Below are positions 55,992-64,000 of a DNA stretch of 64,000 nt, piece by piece. The stretch is taken from assembly GCA_951799425.1 (NCBI GenBank), contig OX637397.1:9865064-9929063 (forward strand). The letters are read 5' to 3'. The notes beneath the pieces are model-generated. The model ran no database searches. It saw nothing but the letters and a program-made list of their open reading frames with translations, and was not told where the DNA came from. The translations under genes and the position numbers were made by a program. The stretch is from Ilex aquifolium (lineage: Eukaryota; Streptophyta; Magnoliopsida; Aquifoliales; Aquifoliaceae). Numbering within the stretch: position 1 is the stretch's first letter; every line of letters begins with the position of its first letter.

Positions 55992-57701
55992 CGTGGTCAG
56001 GAGCGTGATAGTTACGGCCTTTTGATTGCTGTGGGTGTAAATAATTAATTGAACTTTCCACGTGGCCACTGAAAGAAGGGTATCCAATGCTTAACTCTTT
56101 CGTGAGTCTTGAGAAGTTGTCGGCTATATATCGTATCGCGAGTTAATGATGTCACTGGGTTTCACCTTTCACGAAAACACTATGTATATATCTTGACGAA
56201 AATATCGATGTGAAATCGAAAAGTTACCCAAAAATTTATTTGAAATTATAAATCTTTGATTTAAGTGATTTAAAATCATTGATTATGACAAATAAAAAAT
56301 GTAATAATTAGAAAATAATAAATTTCATATGTGTCACTTTATGATTGGACATAATTGATATCATGATTAAATTTATCTAGAAGTATCAATCGTATCGTAT
56401 TGTATTACTGCGAGTTAGGTCTCGACAACGGGTCGGACCGGGCCGGTCCTACCTGATATTTTTCAGCTCATAGCCCGCACTATGGGCTGTCATATTGGGC
56501 TAAAACGGGCCGGGGCCTTATGGCCTGCCCATTATTAAAAAATTATTTTTTATGTAAAAAATACAAAAAGAGATCGACTAATTTATTTTTATATAAAAAA
56601 TACAAAAAAACATCAATTACATGAAGTTGGTATGAAAAAATAAATTAACAACAAAATTATTCATATTGATTGAATTTAACAAATATTCATATAGAGTTAC
56701 AATATTACATTACAAATTGATTGACGGGTGAGACTATTTTGCATCACTACAAATTGAGTATATCCTAATTAGATCGACACCGACACAATTGTCAATCATT
56801 TGCAAATCTCAACCTATAAAAATTATAAATCAAATATCAAATAAACAATACAAATAAGAAATATAATCTAATTATTTTATTGGGCTAATGGTGGGCTAAA
56901 GGGTTTGTTAACGGGCGGGCCCGTGCGGGCCCTCGACCCTAAAAAACACGGTCCCAAGCCCTACCCGTCGGGTTAGCGGGCTACGCAAGCCCTACCACGT
57001 GTACGAGTCGGGCTGCCCGTTAGCCCGTTGGCCTTCTGGGCCGTGGGCGGCTCATTGGGCTTTGAGCTTTTTGGTGTGGCTTATTACGAGTTCATGTCAA
57101 GTAATATTTAAATTATCGTGTCGTGTCAACTGACCTATTTATTTTCGTGTGGAGTTCGGATTCGTGTTCGTATTGACTCATATAAATCTCAAATAAAGAA
57201 CTTAACGCTAATATTTAAGTATAAGATTATATTATCAATTAATTGGATCCATATCCATACATTTTCTATAAATTAAAAATCAACTTAATAAACATAACAA
57301 TAATAATGAGTAAAAATATATTTTTTGTACATTAATTATGTCAATGCTTAATAAACAAGAACAAATAATTAGCATGTTATTTCTATAATATTAGTTAAAC
57401 GTATTAATCGTGTCAATTTCGTATTGTCCGTGTTTGACACTAACTCAACCCATTTATTATTCATATTATCGGGTTCGTATTGAAAAATGATCAACTCTAA
57501 CCCGTTAATTTCGTGTCGAGTTTGAGTTCGAGTTCGAGTCGTATTTTCGTGTTGTGTCAGAAATTATCATCCCTAAATTTAACTCTAATTTTTTATTTTG
57601 TTATAGGGTATTCAGGTTTGCGCCGACTACTATCTCCAGCTCTGAGACCAGTCACAGTAGCTCGAACTAGTTTAAGGACATGTTCTCGGAGAAGCAAGTG
57701 G
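55992..57701. other. Repeat-derived spacer with GC-rich GGGCCCGCCCG clusters
   Basis: About 56404-56545 and 56880-57075 are unusually GC-rich and full of GGGC/GCCC words in both orientations around an AT-rich core, probably one nested non-autonomous element. About 57110-57580 repeats CGTGTCGTGTC- and CGTATTG-like motifs and ends in AATTATCATCCCTA, the inverse of a TAGGGATG-type element end. I could not fix clean borders, and there is no gene. Confidence 0.5.
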
Positions 57702-57984
57702 GACTGATCCAGGGCCGGCCCTAGGCCTAGGCCACTTAGGTGGCTGCCTAGGGCCCCCATTTTTTGTAAAATTTTGGGGCCCCCAATTTATATTTTTAGT
57801 TATGTGTACATATATTTTGAATGGACTGATTTGAATAGGCCCAAAATTTATAAATAGGCCCATTAGTTCTATAACAACTTACCTAGTAAATTGCTCCACT
57901 TGCCAGTCGTATTAGACGCCTAGACTTCAGCAACAACGTCTCTCTCTTTCTTGTCTATGAAAAAAAGGAATTCAATTAACAAAA

Positions 57985-58929
57985 ATACGAAATGCTTTAA
58001 TTCAATTAGCAAAAATTAGTGAAGATCCTAAAACAAGAAGTGAAGTCACATGCTTAGCTACATATGAGACTGAAATTTTTGAATTTTTATTGGGTATGAA
58101 TATTTGATATGATATATTATTTGTTGTTAACACAATTAGTAAAAATTTACAATCCAAAGACATGCATATTGATGTTGCTATTGATCAATTAAAATGACTT
58201 CTTTCTTTTTTAGAATCATATAGAGAAAATGGATTTCACTCTGCTTTGATTTCATCAAAAGAGACTGCACTTGAAATGAAAATAGAACCAGTGTTTTGTG
58301 AAAACCATAAAATTCTGAGGAAAAAGTAACTTGGTGATGTAATTGAGAATGCAATAACACTATCACCTAAAGAACCTTTTAAGATTGAGTGTTTTTTATA
58401 TGTAGTTGATTTAGCTATTTCTTCAATCCAAAGTAGGTTTGAAAATTTCAAATATATGAAAATATTTTTGGTTTTTCATTTTGTTTTAAAAAATTAAAAT
58501 TTTAGATAATGATAGTTTGAAAATGTATTGTCTTTAACCTTGAAATTTTTTTGAAGAATGACTTATTTTCTGATATAGATGGTTTAGATTTATTTCAAGA
58601 ATTGAATGTATTAAGAAAGTCTTACAATATGAAATTAACAGTTCAGCTGAAACCCTAACTTATATAAAACGATTAGATTTTTTTTCCAAATGCATGTATA
58701 ACTTTTATAATATTATTAACAACGCAGTAGCTTCGGCCGACAGAAGTTTTCAAAACTTAAATTAATAAAAACTTATCTTCGATCAACTATGTCACAAGAA
58801 AGATTAAATGGATTAGATATATTATCTATTGAAAAGAATATATTAACAAAACTTGAATATAAAAATTTAATCAATATTTTTGCATCTCAAAAAGCAAGAT
58901 TAAATGAATATATTTCAATGATTATTTAG
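57985..58929 (+). pseudogene. hAT transposase remnant (zinc-finger MYM/DUF4371 type)
   Basis: Broken frames on the + strand encode pieces typical of plant hAT transposases. They include ATYETEIFEFLLGM and SKNLQSKDMHIDVAIDQLK, then ESYRENGFHSALISSKE at about 58210-58260. The C-terminal dimerisation region follows at about 58730-58929, with SADRSFSKLKLIK-like, STMSQERLNGL and EKNILTKLEYKNLI. Several stops and frameshifts separate the pieces and most of the catalytic middle is missing, so it is not functional. Confidence 0.85.
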
Positions 58930-58930
58930 T

Positions 58931-58931
58931 A

Positions 58932-59011
<80 letters not shown>
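58931..59011 (+). repeat. (TA)n microsatellite
   Basis: A run of about 80 bases of TA inside the right end of the hAT element. Confidence 0.95.
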
Positions 59012-59013
<2 letters not shown>

Positions 59014-59087
59014 TACCTATTAATAGGGACCCACATCATATTCTCGCCTAGGGCCTCTAGATCTGTTGGGCCGCCCCTGGACTGATC

Positions 59088-61003
59088 CAACGACAGTGTG
59101 AGAAGTAATGAATCTAAGACATGTTGCTTGCAAAAGAGAGTTTTAACTCTAATTGAGAGCAACTATTATATTGAAATTGGTGCTATTGCGAAAGATACAA
59201 AACAAGGATAAGGTTATAATCCAATTCGGTAAGGTTATGAATCAATTTGAGTCTTGTTATTGACTTATAATGTCAAATTATGTTAGCTCAAAAAAAAAAG
59301 TTATTATGATCCTAAAATATTAGAAATAATCGCAATGCTAGGAGCGATCCAAGGATCTTCTATTGAGTTGTAAGTTTACACTTACTTTGTAATAATTTTG
59401 GGTGTCGTATCCAAAATAAACATTCTATAACCTTTACCCTTTATTTTGCGTATGTATGATATTCTTTATAGCACGTGAAATCTTAATTCTAAATACATAA
59501 AGTAAGAGAGTTACATGTCCGATAGAAAACGCAGAAAATATCAAGAAGAATGACTTGTGTGAGACACTTTTCATCTTTGAAATTGTGTCATTTTGTTTTT
59601 AACTAGGAGTAACCCATGCCTGAAGACACGATACAATATGATTGATTTTAAGAAGGATATTGGTGGCCGTTAGATGAGTCTATTTGAGACCGTCAAATGC
59701 ACTTATTGAAGTATGCCCTACTTTATATTATAGATAATTAATTTTGCCGCACTTTCTCTTCTCCTAAATACCCAAGGGACATTTTCTCTCATGTATTCGT
59801 TGTTATGTGTATATGTTTTTGTTTGAATAATAAACATAAGTCACCTACATGATTACACAAGTATGGATTAAGGAAAGCTTGGAAGTAAATTGAAAAACAT
59901 TTAAGTTAATTCTGTCATTGCTTTTTTGAAAAATTATATATGTATGAAAACTGATTGATAGTGCAACAAATCTTTTCATTGCAAGCAATTTTTCATGTGT
60001 CGTGAGTGTTTATTTGTTGCATAGTCGACCCCAAATCTAGGTTAATGAAGAGGATCGAATTAGGTAGTTGACATGTGAAAACTCATCACCATATTAAGAA
60101 AAGGCTTCATCATGTGTTCTCCCAGTTTAGAGTGTCATAAGTGATTATTGGACTAAGGTGGTGTTTGATAAATGAAAGCTGAATACTATAAACTAAATGC
60201 TGAATTTTTGAATTCGCAAACTGTTTTAGTATCTACTAAAATTTAAGTATTGAATTGAATCAAATTGTTTGACAAATATAAAAGAATTGAAGTCGAAAAA
60301 TTGTTTGTATTCTAATTTTTGTCATGATTTTTAACCATCTCATCACAACTATCTTATTCCTACAACTAACATCACAATGGGGGTAACGGCAATGGTAGTG
60401 GCGGCGGCGGTGATGGTGACAGGGGCACAATGGTGGTAATGACGACGGCACAGTGTAGGTGGTGGTGGATGGAGGGTATTGAAAAGTTAAGAGTGTAAAA
60501 TGCATTGAGTATACATTTGTCCATTATGAGAAATTTATAAAATCTTACTGACTAACATTTTCAGTATTAAGTAACAAACAAGTGATTTGCTACTTAAAAT
60601 TTTAGTCTATTTTTAAGAATTATTTAAAATATTAAGTGGTATGAGTTTTAGGTTACCAACAGGTTTAATTCATTAAATTCTTAAAGTATTCAATTTTAAG
60701 TATTAAGTAGTGTTATTAAACAAAACAAATGACTTTTAATTTTAAAAGTTAAAAGAGACATGTTGTCGAGTTTAATTAAACACATGTGATTCTAAGTAAA
60801 GGAAAGACTCATAACCCTTTTGGGATCGAATCATATAACCGAAATAACATATTTGTTTGTTATTTACCCTTGAATTACTCTTGAATGGTACAATTGAACA
60901 CTAAAATTGCTAAAGGCAACAATTTCTCAAAATGAAAAATGCATAGAAAACTTTTGAGAAAGTTATGAAATAAAACAAATAAGTCATCTTCACACATAGG
61001 TTA
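59088..61003. other. Gene-free spacer with a possible MITE
   Basis: GGTGGTGTTTGATAAATGAA at 60152 and a matching inverted AACAAAACAAAT-like end near 60730 suggest a decayed MITE, but the ends are too diverged to fix. The GGCGG/ATGGTGG-rich stretch at about 60375-60475 is simple-sequence-like. No gene is seen. Confidence 0.4.
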
Positions 61004-61008
61004 CTTTT

Positions 61009-61608
61009 TGATGAACCAGGCCATATTGCCCAATTCATGTTGAAAGCCCGATCTTAATTAAGAGCCCAAGCTTGTAAAGACCCAGCAAGTCCAATGTGGT
61101 CTACGCCCGGTCAAGCTCATCAGGTTCAAAGGGCTACATCGCCAAGGAGTGTGCAGGGTCATCCCAGAGCCTCATCCTCGCCGCCTTGGGAAGAGTCAAC
61201 TCTCACCTCATCATTTGACCGAAGATCATGGAGAGCACCGCAATTGCCTCGCCCGTTGAGAAGAGGTCGTCAGCTCCACCAGAATAGCTATTTAGTTACT
61301 ATTAAGTCGCCTTAATCTGTTAGGGGACAACTATAAATTATAAGTTCCACCAACACTTGGGGGGCAGATCACACTCAGTCGAGCATAACTCTCTCCTATC
61401 TCTCTAAGCTTGTAACTCACTGCTCTCCCTACTCACTTGAAGTAATAAAGTACCTGGCGACCCTAGCCATTCAAAGTGGACGTAGGTCACGTTGACCGAA
61501 CCACTATAAACCTTGTTTTGCTCTTGTCTCCATCTCTTACTTCTTAATTACTACATTTATTATTGCTCATCTGACAGGTGGTGTACAAACTCAATTTGTG
61601 CATCATCA
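61009..61608 (+). repeat. Solo LTR with perfect 5-bp target duplication
   Basis: A 600-bp unit beginning TGATGAACC and ending CATCATCA, flanked on both sides by CTTTT (61004-61008 and 61609-61613). It has a TATAAATTA near 61330, an AATAAA near 61445, and a GTGGACGTAGGTCACG segment equivalent to GTGGACGTAACCC of the large element. The 73-codon ORF in it is incidental. It was left by recombination between the two LTRs of an earlier Tat-type insertion. Confidence 0.88.
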
Positions 61609-61613
61609 CTTTT

Positions 61614-63452
61614 AATCTCGTTTAATATTCAGGTTAAATATCAAGTAATATTATGTTTTACTGAATAAGTTTGAGATCAACTCTTTTTCAAAATAATATG
61701 TAAACACACTTTTGTTACAAAAATATTATAAAAGTAGTAACTTGATGAATATTCGAAAGGACCCGCTTGATGTGCAAATACGCTTAGAACATCAGTTTTA
61801 ACACACAAGTTTTTGATCAAATCTAATATGAAGACCCAATGTTAATTCAATGGCAATAACAAATTTGGTTCCTAAATTTGACGAGTAAATTTGGTCAGCG
61901 TAACATTAATTATTCCTTACAATAACAAGACCAGCAAAATTATTTAAGAAAAGCAAAGTTATTCAATTTACTCATTGGTCAACTAAGCATGGAATGGTAT
62001 GTTGATTAACAACAACTATTGACTCTCTTTTTACTTAGGGTGTTGTTTTAACATAGCTTGTTTCAACTTTCCTCATATATAGTAAGATTTCCTCACATAT
62101 AGTAAGATCTATTTTCTCATCAAGACATGTGTACCATATTTTTAAAACTTGCTTATGATTCAAAATATTTGCCACTATAGGTATGAGTGAATTGATTCAT
62201 ATTTGACTTAACATCTTTTGATTCGATATTTTTACAGATTTCGAATATCACGTAACTCAGTCGAGTCGTCCTAGATATCTCTGTGTCATCCCGAGTGGTT
62301 TGATTCAATGTCAATGTTGGTTGGTATCGTTTCACGATCTAAATCTCTCGTTGTGTCTAACTTCTTCATCTATGTAGCATTTTGTGCGTTTCGCAACATA
62401 CCACTAGATGTGTTTCAATAATCTGTAAATCAATGATAGATCCCACGACATATATATAATATTATAATTAGGTAGTTGAATTTTTAACTTATAAAAGTAA
62501 AAGAAAGGTGAAAAATTGATTTAATTTGCATATACTTCGATCCAATGATGTAAACTTCATCTTAATTTTTTTTTCCCTCTTAAAAATATCATATTCTCTA
62601 CTCTGTTTCCAATATCAAACAACTCAATCAACACACTCTTCAATATTTTTCTTTTCCTTACTTATCTCTTATTTCGTGTCTATTCATTTTAATATTAAAC
62701 TACGTAATTAAAAATAATAGTAAATTATTATTTAAATTATAAATATTACACAATTAATGTTTGATTTTTGGTATTATAAATTGTCTTCAAACATAAAGTT
62801 ATTGCTAGTTAAACAAAATGTCTTTACCACATCTATCATAATAAACTCAATTTATTAACGCAATTCGTTGATTCTAGCAACCGATATTGGTAATTGACAA
62901 TAAATTTACAGACAATAATATAGGAAAGTGTTACTAATTCAACGACAATAATAAACTGATTCATAAAATTGAAATAAAAAAAATGTTATTCATAAAATAA
63001 AAAATACAAAATACAAAATTTAGGGAGGAAAAATACCTGCAAATAAATCAAAGAAAGAAAAAAGAAAAGGAAAGGAAAACAGTGTCATGAGTAGATGATA
63101 AATTCAATACCTATTAGAGGAAATATAGCATGAGATATTGGAAGTACAATCTCTCAGGCCACAAACCTGTTTTTTTTCTCCTTCTGTGTTCACTCTTCAG
63201 TCCTTTTTTTTTTTTGATCAGTCACTCTTCTGTCCTTGCCTTTCCATTCTTCTGCACAAAGCTAGTATCTCTCTCTCTCTGACCAACAACTGCAAACCGC
63301 TCCCCCTCAATTCTCCCTCTAACCATCAACAGAAACCCACCCACCTCTCTCTCATCCACCTGTTGTCTGTTTCTCTCCTAAAATCTCCACCTGTCTTCTC
63401 TCTCTTAACTCCATTAGAACGTTGTGTTAGACTCTCAGCTGAACGCACACAC
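61614..63452. other. Spacer and 5' region of the KRP gene
   Basis: No coding signal is seen. The last 300 bases (from about 63160) become rich in C and T, typical of a plant 5' UTR, with TC runs near 63270. No definite TATA box is visible; AAATATAGC lies near 63122. Confidence 0.5.
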
Positions 63453-63479
63453 ATGCAGAGCAAATGGGTAAGTACATGA
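63453..63479 (+). promoter_or_regulatory. Upstream ORF overlapping the KRP start codon
   Basis: An ATG 11 bases before the main ATG opens eight codons (M-Q-S-K-W-V-S-T) ending in TGA at 63477-63479. It is in another frame and overlaps the first 16 bases of the main ORF. Ribosomes starting here could not simply reinitiate at the main start, so it would be expected to lower translation, if the mRNA includes it. Confidence 0.6.
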
Positions 63480-63963
63480 GGAAGTCAAAGACAACAGGGG
63501 AGGTGGTTCTCATGGAGGCATCTCTAGGCGTTCGTACAAGGGCTAAAACCCTAGCTTTGCAACGCTTGCAGAAATCCGCCGCGGCGACGGTGGCGGTGGA
63601 GAACTCCGGCGGGTCATACCTTCAGCTGAGAAGTCGACGACTTGTAAAACCCCCAATCCATGTGGCCCACAGCGATACGAAAAGACAGAGACAGCCTCCG
63701 AAAGAGAGTAATTTACCGAGCCCTGGACCTGAAAACCCTAACCCAAACCATAGTTTTAGAGCCAGTTCGAGGTTGAGAATTGGGTCTTCTGTAAATTCTG
63801 GGTCTTTGAACAATGAGGAGGGTTGCATGGAGGAAGAAGAAAAGGTGGTGGCTAAAGTGGGGGATACAGAGAATCACGAAAACGACAACGAAGAGAAAAG
63901 TTGTGATGGGGTTGTTGAAGCTTCTTTTGGAGAGAATATGCTGGAATTTGAAGGTAGAGAAAG
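63464..63963 (+). CDS. KRP: Cyclin-dependent kinase inhibitor, KRP/ICK family (first exon; 3' part outside window)
   Basis: KRP proteins bind CDKA-cyclin D complexes in the nucleus and restrain the cell cycle. Exon 1 encodes about 166 residues beginning [18 protein letters not shown], followed by [15 protein letters not shown], both recognised N-terminal KRP motifs. A variable Ser/Pro/Asn-rich stretch and an acidic segment follow, then [12 protein letters not shown], the usual end of this exon. The donor AAG/GTGGGT sets the border at 63963. The C-terminal CDK/cyclin-binding domain would be encoded after the intron, beyond the window. The start is chosen because the first motif of the family begins exactly at this ATG. 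Confidence 0.93.
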
Positions 63964-64000
63964 GTGGGTTTTCTGGGTTTTTGTTAGTTCGTGTGTTTCA

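Larger units (their letters stand above)
57710..59079 (+). mobile_element. hAT transposon with decayed transposase (GGGGCGGCC family)
   Basis: The left end CAGGGCCGGCC pairs with the reverse complement of the right end, CAGGGGCGGCC. A perfect 8-bp duplication GACTGATC flanks it (57702-57709 and 59080-59087). It is 1370 bp and belongs to the same family as 28286-29519, but keeps transposase remains. A (TA)n run of about 80 bp sits near its right end (58931-59011). Confidence 0.92.

Noticed and set aside
60260-60505. 81-codon minus-strand ORF rich in Pro, His and Arg
   Set aside because: It arises from a GGTGGTGG-like simple sequence, with no protein family features.
63138-63479. 113-codon ORF before the KRP start
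   Set aside because: Its only ATG is at 63453; the remainder is CT-rich leader that happens to be open. Only the short upstream ORF was kept.

Overview
This is nuclear DNA from a flowering plant, most likely a dicot. The genes have many GT-AG introns, the spacer is AT-rich and full of transposon remains, and the three host genes are typical plant families. I cannot name the species from the sequence.

Three host genes lie on the + strand. (1) The 3' part of a GBA2-type (GH116) glucosylceramidase gene occupies 389-3470; its upstream exons are outside the window. (2) A complete 16-exon glutathione reductase gene spans 9498-26885. It encodes 496 residues, has no transit peptide and ends in T-N-L, so it is the cytosolic/peroxisomal GR1 type. 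(3) The first coding exon of a KRP/ICK cyclin-dependent kinase inhibitor starts at 63464 and is cut by the window end. A short upstream ORF overlaps its start codon.

The dominant insertion is a very young Ty3/gypsy retrotransposon of the Tat/Ogre type at about 36243-51235. It has 681-bp LTRs (TGATG...CATCA), a PBS, and one long gag-pol frame with protease, reverse transcriptase, two RNase H domains and a DD35E integrase. The gag frame has a single amber stop near its start. A 15-copy 55-bp tandem array follows pol. Between that array and the 3' LTR lie three spliced genes on the opposite strand. They look like paralogues of one family (putative gypsy-type transposon protein, resembling Pfam PF04195), with matching domain order and the same first-intron position and phase. 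About 740 bp of the internal 3' end is also present in front of the 5' LTR, so the locus looks like a truncated tandem copy. The two 1422-bp duplicated stretches differ at one base that I could see.

The rest is a mosaic of smaller mobile elements, many with readable target-site duplications (TSDs). There are five hAT-type elements with 8-bp duplications, several MULE-like elements with 9-bp duplications, one Harbinger-like MITE (TTA), one SINE (13-bp duplication), two LINE remnants inside glutathione reductase introns, and two or three solo LTRs related to the large element. The long gene-free stretches contain no other coding signal I can support.
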